In this document: in pieces, positions 1 through 9,807 of the stretch | How positions within the stretch are numbered: the first letter of the stretch is position 1 | How the letters are laid out: every line of letters starts with the position of its first letter | Assembly: GCA_013368315.1 (NCBI GenBank) | Contig: JAACJM010000013.1 | Location: 434,001-498,000, forward strand | DNA: 64,000 nt | From: Tetrapyrgos nigripes | Lineage: Eukaryota > Basidiomycota > Agaricomycetes > Agaricales > Campanellaceae | Reading direction: 5' to 3' | Translations under genes and position numbers: made by a program | The notes under the pieces: model-generated | What the model saw: the letters and a program-made list of their open reading frames with translations, nothing else | Database searches by the model: none | What the model was told of the DNA's origin: nothing

Positions 1-646
1 ACACTCGTATATTTGTGGTCGTGTGCTCATGTCATGATGCTCTGGGCTCATTTCTCCGAGCTCGCGTGCCTACCCGGGTTACTCATGTGCTCGAGTTGGA
101 AATTTTCTTTTGCCATTCTCGAATCTCGATCGTCAAACCCCCAATCTGTCTGTAGACTGTAGACCTTTGTTCATTCCCGAACTTGCCGCTTCTACCACAA
201 AGAAAATGAGTTTGTCTCGGGAAATTTTGGAGGTCTTGAATGATAATGATCTCGGAAGACTGGGATGAGTCATTCCGAGGTTTATCGGGACCCTCAAAAA
301 AAATTTGTTTCTGGCCTTCACCCTGCGCAGCTGTTTCCATCTTTGTTGCCATATTTGCCATTTACCCCATTTTGCAAGTTGCAACCCATAACTTGCAACC
401 GCGAAACACGGCATTGGCGCAGCAATAATGCGCTAGAAGCCTGTACTTATAAGTTAGACATCCGCATATTCGTCTTACGTTCAGCGCGCCCAGATACGCG
501 ATGGAGCCGGAACCCAATACCTGTCTTGTTCTGGTTCTCCTTTCAATCATGATTCATTGCATCTCCAATCTCTTCGCTATTACCGCTGCTCTGTCTCATG
601 ATTTTGACTAACGTGATTTTCTTGCCCTCGTCGTATTTTTCTCTAG
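1..646. other. Unresolved 5' stretch, probably upstream exons and introns of the WD40 gene
   Basis: The WD40 gene that ends at 1254 must have upstream exons, because its first clear exon (647) begins inside the propeller. I could not choose between splice patterns here. A branch-point-like GACTAAC at about 606-612 and an acceptor at 645-646 show that the stretch just before 647 is intron. Short open stretches occur on both strands but none is recognisable as a WD repeat. The gene may start outside the window. Confidence 0.4.
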
Positions 647-1254
647 CTGGCCTCTTACGACCTCCGGTTTCCTGACCACTCCACACCGACGAGAACATTC
701 AAAGGCCACGTCAATAATTATACACAACCGCTGGTACGTACATACCTTTCCCCATACCATTTCCAAGTCCCATTAGGTCTAATATTCTCATTTGTTAGGG
801 CATATGTACGGACCTGAATGAAGATTTTCTCTTCGCAGCAGGAGAGGATTGTAGGATAAGAGGATGGTCATTACGCACCGGGGAGCCGTTACACGTTTCT
901 ACCTCATTATCATCCTCCACCTCCTCCGCCCGTTCAGACGACGGTCACTCCTCACATCCGCCCATTACTCGAAATTGGGGCGACGACCAAGGTGTAGGCC
1001 TGGACATAGATCTCCGCCCTCGTTCATCTTCGCACCCAGACGTCAGGAGAAATCCAGCAACAACACATCATCATCACCACCATCATCATCATCCCTTACA
1101 GAACCCGTTCACGTCTTTATTTCCAAATGGGACACCGGTATCTGCGATACAAGTTACGGAGGAAGTGGATGGAATGTCATTGTGGGCTGCAGCTGGTCAG
1201 GATTTGTACGAGTATCGGTTGGGACAGGTGGATGGGCTCTTTAGTACGCTGTGA
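647..1254 (+). CDS. WD40-repeat protein, DCAF4-like, 3' part only
   Basis: Two exons are clear: 647-733 (29 codons, phase 0) and 799-1254 (152 codons with stop), joined by a 65-bp GT-AG intron. The first carries TRTFKGHVNNYTQPLG across the junction and the second FLFAAGEDCRIRGWSLRTG. This is the layout of a WD40 blade plus the Asp-containing loop, as in DCAF4-type substrate receptors of CUL4-DDB1 ubiquitin ligases. The C-terminal tail is low complexity, with a run of ten histidines (about 1059-1088) before a short conserved-looking end. The assignment to DCAF4 rests on the order of these motifs and is inferred. The N-terminal blades are unresolved or lie upstream of the window, so the product is partial. 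Confidence 0.6.
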
Positions 1255-1343
1255 TTTTGACTTGATTGTGAAATGTGAAGGCTTGCAGCTTGGAAGCTTT
1301 GGTGACTGAAGCTGAAGTGTGTAGTTGAAGTGGCTGTGGTAGA

Positions 1344-1832
1344 CTATTCCTGGACTATGTTGTACGTTTCGTGTGTCCTATTGTACTTTACAGCGTAAAA
1401 ATGAGCTTTGATCGCTACTACTTGGGCCTCCTCCTCTGGATGCATATCATACCAGTTCTTCCCATATCTCCGGTCAACATCTTCTCCTTCAGGTTGGCTA
1501 TTATCCCTAGGTCATTGTGTCAAGTCTGGCCGGCCCATATTCGCAATTTGGAGACTGAGAATGTTCAAGCCCGCGCTCTTGGCCGTGAACATCCACGCAT
1601 CCCCCATGAGTCCCCTCTCAAGGGCTACTCCATCATCTAATACCTCTATCAAATATCAACCTCCCTTAGAGTGACCAGTGATCACCAGCACGCCTTTCTG
1701 CTTCCATTGCGGATTCTTATGTAAGCTGGACGATGATGAAGTGGTAATGATCGTACTAGGACTGTATACCGGTAATCTGTCGGGTTCTTCACCAAATCTC
1801 GGTGGTGTGCGATGACACTCTCGATTTTTGCG
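1344..1832 (-). pseudogene. Unrecognised minus-strand coding patch with two in-frame TGA codons
   Basis: Reading the minus strand from 1832 to the TAG at 1346-1344 gives one frame that looks coding throughout. It includes KGVLVITGHSKGG, then GLMGDAWMFTAKSAGLNI, and an acidic C-terminus with GKNWYDMHPEEEAQVVAIK. The frame is interrupted by TGA at 1658-1656 and TGA at 1514-1512, and bounded upstream by a third TGA at 1835-1833. No intron of credible size removes them. I do not recognise the family. GHSKGG resembles a serine-hydrolase nucleophile elbow, but that alone is weak. It could be a decaying gene, or a real gene with an exon structure I failed to see. It lies between the WD40 gene and the end of SMC6. 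Confidence 0.4.
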
Positions 1833-2329
1833 TCAGAGTCGAGAAAATGGGGTCTCGGAGCGGCAGCAACGACTAGTCCTCGTCTATCTCGTCTCCTCCA
1901 TTTTCGCGGTCCTCTTCTTCACATGCTCTGGCAATCGTCGCAAGGTCGGTATGTCGGTATGAGTGAGTGAGTGGAAGGAGTAGAGAGCGATTGTTCCTTC
2001 AACTGCGGGCATAGGGAATACACGTCGCTGTGGAGTCTGGATCGGTTGCGTATTTTTTAGGACGAGGATTGTGCCAATCCGTGCATAGGGGGAGAATCCG
2101 GTTTCTTCACTTTCAATACATCGAACTATGTAGTAGACGAGTGAGTGAAGAAGGCAATCAAGGCTGGTGACCCCGCAATGACATTGTACAGTGAAAAGTT
2201 AGCAGTCAAGTTAGTAGGATACAAATAGGACAAAGTGGTGTAGCTAAAATTACGATAAGCAGTAAGATATGGCAAGCATTTAGGTTCAATTGATAAAGTA
2301 GCAAAAATTGTTCGTGGCATTTGTACATT
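1833..2329. other. Intergenic, 3' of SMC6
   Basis: This holds the 3' flank of SMC6 and the upstream side of the broken minus-strand patch. There is one acidic open stretch on the minus strand at about 1874-1960 ending in a TAG, too short to call. No RNA gene or repeat is seen. Confidence 0.4.
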
Positions 2330-5300
2330 CTAGCCCATCGCCAGGGCACCTTGACCTCGCTTAGGATCATTCATTCTGTGCACTCGAACGGTTGGGCCAA
2401 TGTATATGTTGGTCATGTCTTGAGGAGTAATGAGAATGTACTGCTTCTCGTAGGACTGTTTAGCAGTATCGATCTGAAAAGCATACTTGGCACTGCGACA
2501 AATACATATACTCCACGTAATAACGTACCATCATGTTCATAGCGATACGACGGTTAACAGCATCCATGAACACATCGAACTCGTCTAGCAACCCCGTCAG
2601 GATCAAAGCAATCGTTTAGAGGTCAAAACATACCAAGACACCTTAACGGACAGTGGATAGATTCCCAAAGCGCAAGGAGCAGACAAACAGTCGAGAACGA
2701 CTTTTCGCCACCACTGAGAGACTTGGGATCTTTGTCACGGGCACCCTGAGTAGCATTTTGATCGTCCGTTTGCACTTTCAGCTCCAACGTCTGAGCAGGG
2801 TGTTTAAAGATAGCGTTGCCATAATATCCACGCTGAGAGAGGTTGTACTGGAAATTTATTTTGCAGATTATGGCAATAATCGCGCGCCACTCCTCCCACC
2901 GGCCCAGACGTTTCTGCAGGGCATCATCGAGCATCTAAGGACGACGTCGACAAGGTGACGGACGCGAAGGGGATCAAATGAAGTTTACAAACCTTGTTGA
3001 GTTCGTTCAAATTCTTCCAGTCCTTGCGCACCGACAACAACAGTGCCGTCGTTCTTTCGAGCTCTTCCTCCAGTTGGTCTACCGTGGCCCCTTGCCTAGA
3101 AATCAAAATTAAACCGGTACAAGGACGACTTGTTCTCGAAATGTGCAAACCTCTTCTCTCTTTCTCGTAGAGCCAAAGCGAGGGAGTCTAGTTGCTTCTG
3201 GATATTCTCGGGATTTCGATTGGTCTCTATGCGCTTCGGAGAGATTTTCGTTGCACCCTCGGTCCATTCCTGTGGACATAGAAGGGAGTTGAGCGAAAAA
3301 AAAGTTGAGAGGGGAACGATGTCTGATAAGCATACCTTGAACTCTTCCTCGCAATTATCAACTTCTGCTTTCTTTTTATCGACAAGCGCATGCTGTGCCT
3401 TGAGTTGGTCGTCGCGATGTTCGACAGTGGCCTGAGCTCTGAGCCTTCTTTCGACTGCTTCGTCGATCTTGGACTGTATTGAGAAGAAGTTCAGTCACCT
3501 TACTTCCACTGAAGTTACCTGGGAACACTAACTGTAAAACCGTTTCTGACTTCCTGGTATTCGTTGAGCTGCTTTTTGATATTAGTCACCTCATCCCATT
3601 TCTCCTTATGCACCTGTTCTTGTTGTGATATCTTGCTGGTGACTTCGGCGCCTTGATTGAGCATCGTCTCTTTCTGCTGCTCTTGCTCCTATCACAGCGA
3701 AAATAAAGATAGAACGGCTTAGAAACTTCAAGGGACGATTGTTGTCTTTTTGAAGAATACGTACACGCTTGCTATCCTCCAGAGCACCTATGTTAATGGG
3801 CACTTCTTCGTCAACTTCAGTCTGCAGCTGGCGTAGATGTCTCTTAGCGTGTTGAAAGGCCTGGTCCACCCGCCTCCCATCATTCTATCAAGCATATGAT
3901 TAGAAATTTTCAGTTGACGGCGCAGGAATACTTTACCGCAACATTGGTCTGCTCTCTCTTCAGGTCGGCAGATTTGCGTCTGAACGCCTGGACCTCATCG
4001 TTGAGTGGGTGATACCTGACCTCTAGCTCAGCCACTTTGGACTTGAGAAAGCTGTATCAAGACAGTCAAGAACGTGCTCCACGCAAGGATTGGATAATGG
4101 CTGACTCTTTGCGAGCATTGTTATCACCACCAGACAGAAAGATTCGTCTCAGCTTGCCTCCATCACGGTTAAAGGGAGCAGAAGAACCGCCACCTTCACT
4201 AGAAGCAAAAAAAAGGTCACGATGTATGTTAACAACAAGAATCACTCACTGGAATCGACGAACAATGAACCCGTCATTGGACCACGCTACTCCACGACCA
4301 ACTTGGTCAAGGAGGGTTTCAGCGTCAGCACGGGTGGTGCTCAGTAACATCTCTTCAATGTGCTTTCGAACAATTAAAACACGCAGCACCCATGGGTCTG
4401 TGACCTTACGACGAATTTTCAGCCCACAGAACAGACAAATAAAGATCAGTACGCACGTCAATGGCACGCAAGGCAGTGGGCAGACCAGGAGCGGGCTCCC
4501 TCTGCTGAAATCGAAAATATCTCTTTCTTGGATTATGATATCCACACGACCGCTAGGTGCATTTAAGGCCTGGAAAGTCAGAGAAGTGGAATTAGGGACT
4601 CACTCCTGGTACTGATACTTGCTGAGCAATTTGTGCAGCGTAGGTCTATCTCTGAGATTCGAGACAACAAAGCTAGTTAAGAGATCGCTGAGCTGGATGG
4701 ACAAGAGATCCGCCCATTTTCGCGCATCTTTAACCTTGATAAAGACGCCCAAAGGCCCTACAGGCGTTTCGCCGAACCAGCGTGTCTGTTCTATCGCGGT
4801 CAGAATCTGGAGCATATTGGGGGCGTATGGGGCATAGCGATCTTTTTCAGCCTTATCAAGGTGCTGGATCTGCGCCTGCAGGTCACTAATCTCGTTCTTG
4901 AGCGCGGTCAACTCGTCGTTCTTCCTCGTACTCGTACACTCTGTGTCTGTCAACCGTTGCCTGATATCTTCAAGGTGTGCGTCGATTTGACTTCTCTTGC
5001 TCTCGTATCGTTTGACTTCTGCAGTGGCTTCATTGATCTGACGTTGATGCTCCTTTCGCTTCACTTGGGTGTCAGTGGCCAGACGCGCGATCTCTTGAGC
5101 AATTTTCTCGTCGAGATCTTGAATGGTGTTTTTGATCTCACGAATCTGAGAATCGATACTGCTGAGGTCGTTCTTGGGAAGAAAAGAAGTTAGACTACGT
5201 AGGCGCTGAATATTGTCGAAATACCTTGCAACTCATGATCTTGACCTTCAGCCCACGACACTCTTCCTTGAGGTCAGCGTGCCTCTGCTTTAGCTCGTCT

Positions 5301-6867
5301 TGGCTTCCCATGGCTTCCATTTCTTCTTCGCTATTTTTGATCTCCTCATTCGCTTCTTTGACTTGACTCTATGAATAGTAGGGGTGAGCAATGAATCGGT
5401 CAAACGAGATAGTCGTCGTCGCACCTCGGCCTTTTCCTTGTCCTCTTGAAATTTTGAGAGCTTCTTTAGCAACTTTTCATGTCCTACGAGCTTGCCCTCC
5501 AGTTCTTCCTGCTTGGAATTGACCAAAGCCCATGCCATTTCCTGTCTGAGCAGGTGGATGCGTTCCTTCTGATCCAAGGCTTTCTTGGCTTCGTCTAGCC
5601 TTAGTTGAGCTTCCTTTCGCCGCTCATTCAGCTCAGGCAAAAGAGTCCTCTTCTGCTCAAGGATTCTCTGTGTACTCTGGGTATTCTCCAAGCAAATCTC
5701 GTATTCCTCGGACAGCTGAGAAAGTAGAGTGCCTCTAAGGAAGAGCTAGAACAAATGAGACGACCAATTCATGGCAAGATATGGCTACGCATACCTGGTA
5801 CATTTCGCTGGGTCGCGAAGTGCTAAGGAATTGTCTGGCGGCATCTGAGACACGAAAGTGAGAAATGGGAATCACAACAACGGGGAAACAGCGCCTGAGC
5901 GACATGCCTTGTGTCAAGACGGTCATAGGATTATCCACCTGGATATTCATATGGTCACAGATAGCAGCGAGCTCATTCCTCTTCGTGCTGATGACCTTCT
6001 TGCCATCGTGGTTTCGGATCTTCCAGGTCGACGACCCATCCCTGGTGAAGCGACGAGTAATCAATATCGACTTGCCGTATTCTTCAGGCTTGAATGCTTC
6101 CTGTCCCTGGTTCTTGAGAGAAATTGTGATTTCAGAAACACTGGGGCAGGTGTTCAGCAAAGTCCAAAGACCCAAAACGAATGTTGTAATCTTACTTCTT
6201 CCCCTCACGAATAAAAGACTTGAGACCGTTGCCTCGGCCAGTAAAGTTGCTTTTTCCGCCAAGAGCAATAGTGATAGCTGAGAGGACCGCACTCTTGCCA
6301 CCTATAGTCTCATCAGAGGAGATTTGAGCATAGAGCATGCTAACATACTCCCGTTGTGGCCTGTAGCAGTGGCAAGTAGTAAATGCTTCTGTCATGGGAC
6401 GCACTAGCAGTATAGGCCACTCACCGATGATGAAGTTGATTTGAGGGCCAAATTTGAAGCTCAAGAACCTGTGACACATAAACTGATGCATCTCAATCGA
6501 CTCAATGACACCGTGTTTGGCGATAGCCTGAAGTAGGAACGTCAACGGAAACAGCCTGAGGGCATTTTCAATGAAAAACACTTACCCCAATTTGTTTACA
6601 ATTGCGTCGGGCTTCCACCCGTGCACGGACTAATTTTTCCCTCTTTTCTTCAGCGAGAACTTTTTCATCTCTGTCGGTATCTTCGTCATCGGAGACGTCC
6701 TGACGCGTCTTTCCCTTTCCTTTCTTACTAGTAGCATTGGAGCGCTTATTGGCGCCGCGTCCTGATGTGCCATCTTCGTCATGAGTGCTTTCAGAGGTTC
6801 GAGTACGCTTGGAGGACGGGGACGCATCCTCGATGTCGCTGTCCACGTGGGCACGTCGTTTGACCAT
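2330..6867 (-). CDS. SMC6: SMC6, structural maintenance of chromosomes protein 6
   Basis: SMC6 is the ATPase core of the Smc5/6 complex, which acts in homologous recombination repair and replication-fork stability in the nucleus. The start ATG at 6867 opens a charged Ser-rich tail of about 95 residues. The Walker A motif GHNGSGKS follows, split over three exons. Long coiled coils come next, then a hinge near 4600-4900 (KDRYAPYAPN and TPVGPLGVFIKVKD), then the ABC signature LSGGEKS (about 2720) and Walker B with LRCLDEFDVFMDAVN. The last exon ends at TAG 2332-2330 after DMTNIYIGPTVRVHRM, a normal SMC6 C-terminus. An in-frame TTG at 6876 could extend the N-terminus by three residues but ATG is preferred. 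Many short introns interrupt the gene. One exon is only 12 nt (6349-6360). No break was found in the catalytic parts. Confidence 0.95.
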
Positions 6868-7793
6868 GATGGACAAAGAAGAGGAAGACGCGTTTCAAAT
6901 TGTCGCGCGACATAGCTCATGGGACCCACGGCAGGTTTTGGTCGATCGATCATTCATCTTCAAGCTTCAAGGCTCAACCAACTGCGACCACGCTACCAGC
7001 CTGACTGCAAGTCATCCTGGCTCTCCACCAGGAAGAATTATGATGATCTTGACGTCTTTGAGAATTCTTTCCGGGCCAAGGCAGCCTTTGCTCTGTTTAG
7101 CATCCCTTTCTATCTAACAGTCTCGCCAAGAAGTCTTTCACTTGATGGACGCTCTTAGAATATCTGACGAGCTCCTGCTAACTTCTAACTTTGAAAGCTC
7201 TGAAGGGAGAAGCTGGAATAAGGGTAATGATTGGATGGCCTGGAGCCTGGGTGGTTTCTACTTCATGACTAATAGAGGTTGCATTGAGTATCGCTTCAGG
7301 TCTTCATGATGTTATGACGCGCCCGTCCTTGTTACTGTACAGTTCCTTGGGAAAACTAGCCACGAAGAATGCAAACAGTAAAGGGAATACTATTATGGAT
7401 GGAGCAACGCTTCAAGATCTACATATACAACACCAATCTATACGACATAAGTTAGTCCGATAAATGCCAATATCACTGCGGGCATGGACTCATGTGCAAG
7501 CTGAGGAAAGGCTGAAGTCCATTGGATGAACACTCCTTATCTTCATCCAATTTTCACGGCGTACAGATGCTTTATCGAAGCTCTCGTTCAGCCAATCAGA
7601 TTGAATCCAATCTGCACGGCGTGAAGATTGGTCGATAATAAAGAATTTTCATTACAATCAGCAAAACGTTTTCTCAGCGTGCAGATGGGTCCGTGCCCAA
7701 AGTCTACGTCTAGTTATTTTAGCAACTTGCCTAACAAGAACCAGAGACGGTTCGCCACAGGAACATCCTGCACAGATGGCATCGCCGGACCGC
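6868..7793. promoter_or_regulatory. SMC6 upstream region and 3' flank of the Ych1-like gene
   Basis: This 926-bp stretch has no convincing gene. It should contain the SMC6 promoter, read to the left. A CCAAT-type box (GCCAATCAG) lies near 7591, in a short imperfect duplication of a CAATYTKCACGGCG-like unit at about 7549-7625. No terminal repeats or RNA genes were seen. Confidence 0.35.
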
Positions 7794-8529
7794 TCAGTTC
7801 CAATCAGAAGCCCAGACGTCCTTGTCCCAATTCTCTACAAGTTTAGGATCGTCCTGCAGATCTCTGAGATGCTTGACACTGTTTACGATGGCAAGGAGGA
7901 CACACCTTAAACTTGGTCTGGAAAACTGTGAACCCGTCACGAAGTACGTATACTTGCGTAGACGAAGTATCATCTGTCTCTGAAAGGACGTTCTGCCGCG
8001 TTTCTTTGTAAATCTTCACGTTTGGAGCATAGAATGGAGACGAAGTTGGGATGGAGGACGAATTCCGATTCATGAGATCAGAAATCAATCATACGAAAGC
8101 AGTCGAGAGTCGTACTCTTGCGGCTTTGGGTCCTCTGTAATCAGAGATGGTATCGCAACATGGAACATGGAAAGAAAGAAAATACTTACCTGACTTGAGA
8201 AAGTGCACAATGGAAAACCATTACCGGGACATTCTTGGTGTCTTTGACAAGGTTATCCACGTTCATCAGGAAATCTCTTGAAGGTAGATTTACTGCTCCT
8301 ACGATGTTCCCTCCTGCGTAGTCATCGTCCCGGACATCCACGACGAGGTAATCTTTCTTCGGGACTTTATCGCTACGGATGATTTCTGCGAGTTCCTGGG
8401 CAAGGAGTTAGGGAAAGCTGGATAAGTAGGATAACAACACACTTCACTAGTCATATATTTGGTCGACATGCTGTAGGATCTAGTGGCAGTTCTTCGAAGA
8501 GAGTGAAAACGAGAGAGAATCCGATGCAT
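7794..8529 (-). CDS. YCH1: Rhodanese-fold phosphatase/arsenate reductase, Ych1/Ibp1/Cdc25-like
   Basis: A single-domain rhodanese protein of about 159 residues in five exons. The start ATG at 8529 gives a 20-residue basic N-terminus (RILSRFHSLRRTATRSY) that could target mitochondria. A second in-frame ATG at 8469 would give the cytosolic form. The core reads VVDVRDDDYAGGNIVGAVNLP, then the active-site loop HCALSQVRGPKAAR, with Cys and Arg placed as in Ych1 and Ibp1. The C-terminus VYVLRDGFTVFQ and DDPKLVENW matches the family. Members dephosphorylate small aromatic phosphates or act as arsenate reductases. The substrate here is unknown. It is divergent from the roadblock gene, with 213 bp between the start codons. 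Confidence 0.85.
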
Positions 8530-8742
8530 GTCCTCGTGACGGCATTTCCAGTTTGTTCAGTTCTCCTTCCAACCGCAATGGTCTGTTCAATGTCTTTACT
8601 TTCTTTCCTTCACAACTGATTTTGAAGCCTTTTCCAGTCGACAATAACGACCACAAGATCATCCTTCATATCCCAGCCAACATCCTCAAATGCCAATCCA
8701 ACAACTTCAAGCAACCCGGCTTCAAGTGCAAACGCCGTAGGG

Positions 8743-9177
8743 ATGTCACCGGAGCTCGAACAAACGCTTTCAATGTTGTCTTCTCATCGATCTGTCTTGG
8801 GATATATGCTTCTATCGAGAGGACATCCAGTCAGCATCATAAGGCATTCGGGGGTGGTGTTTGACGGAGAACACGGGAGAAAGTATGCAGCGGTTATAGC
8901 AAGGATCGTGGAGAGCGTACAGACGGGGTTGGAGGAACTGAATGGCGGTGAGGGCGATGGGGTGAGTGCTTGTAGTACTTTTGGGACGGCGAAGTTATTG
9001 ATAATCCGTTCGTTTGGAACAGGACGACGTTCGTTTCCTGAGGATTAGGACAAAACGTCATGAACTGATGATATCGCCAGGTCAGTCTGGGCCTGCATCT
9101 TCTATTCTACGCTCAGTTAACCAACAATCTTAGATGGACGATACCTCCTCGCTGTCTTGCATGACCCCGCCACATGA
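8743..9177 (+). CDS. Roadblock/LC7 dynein light chain
   Basis: Three exons (8743-8961, 9023-9080, 9134-9177) encode 106 residues, the usual size for this family. The N-terminus SPELEQTLSMLSSHRSVLGY is the first helix and strand of the roadblock fold. DDVRFLRIRTKRHELMISP followed by DGRYLLAVLHDP is the conserved C-terminal half of DYNLRB-type subunits. These bind the dynein intermediate chain and help attach cargo to the motor. The ATG at 8743 is chosen because it fits the family N-terminus exactly. The open stretch upstream (8553 onward) is another frame and probably 5' UTR. A LAMTOR/MglB-type roadblock is the alternative, but the LRIRTKRHE motif favours dynein. Confidence 0.88.
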
Positions 9178-9807
9178 ACGCCAACACGTCACCTTCTATC
9201 TTCCTGTTCGCTACGGCTGCACATCTACATACTTACTTTCTGGATAATTCAGATCTGGCTTGGGTCCTTATCGAAGTCTTTCTCTCTGCAAATATACCCA
9301 GCATTTGTTGATTAACACACTCATGCATGTATTTCTAGGGCATTTGCACTACGGCTCGCCCTTTTGGGTATCGCTTGTAAATCAGATTCTCTGTATCAAT
9401 CTCGTCTGCGCGCCCGAAATTCTGTCTAGCTTTGGTGATTGATTGTTGCTGTACCAAAACTTGGGAGAGACTTCCTATACCCCGATGCTATCTTACTTTC
9501 CTTCACACTCAAGTACAGAGATATGTTTTCTCGTCATCAGTGATCCAGACATCGTACGGCCGCGGTTATCCTCGTGAACAAGACGAATTCATCGTCACGG
9601 CTTATCTCCAAGAAACCCCTAATTCGACAGATTAGGTGGTGTTATCTACCGGCTCGTGACACTAATTGTATCTTCCAAGTTCCTGACTCCATTAGACAGA
9701 TTCCACAGTTCCGCCAAGCTTGGCGGGCTGCTCAATATAAAGCAGTAGAACGACAGAATGGAACCTGAGATTCTTTTCCTTCCACGACTCTGCCTAGGGT
9801 TTGAACA
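9178..9807. promoter_or_regulatory. Upstream region of the MFS transporter, with a 16-bp palindrome and TATA box
   Basis: There is no gene here. The region ends in a compact promoter. CCGCCAAGCTTGGCGG at 9711-9726 is a perfect palindrome of the CCG-N10-CGG form bound by Zn2Cys6 regulators. TATAAA at 9736-9741 follows, 67 bp before the transporter start codon. Nothing else is recognised in the first 500 bp. Confidence 0.5.
9711..9726. promoter_or_regulatory. Perfect 16-bp palindrome, candidate Zn2Cys6 operator
   Basis: CCGCCAAGCTTGGCGG is self-complementary over all 16 bases and has the spacing CCG-N10-CGG. It lies 10 bp before a TATAAA (9736-9741) and 82 bp before the transporter start. Known fungal Zn2Cys6 dimers bind CGG triplets in this kind of arrangement. 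Which factor binds here is unknown. Confidence 0.45.

Noticed and set aside
864..1244. 126-codon open frame on the plus strand
   Set aside because: It is an out-of-frame shadow of the WD40 exon, which has the family motifs in another frame.
4037..4615. 192-codon plus-strand frame
   Set aside because: It lies opposite SMC6 exons and has no family features; SMC6 on the minus strand explains the region.
8553..8864. 103-codon frame overlapping the roadblock gene start
   Set aside because: Different frame from the conserved LC7 domain; best seen as 5' UTR of that gene.
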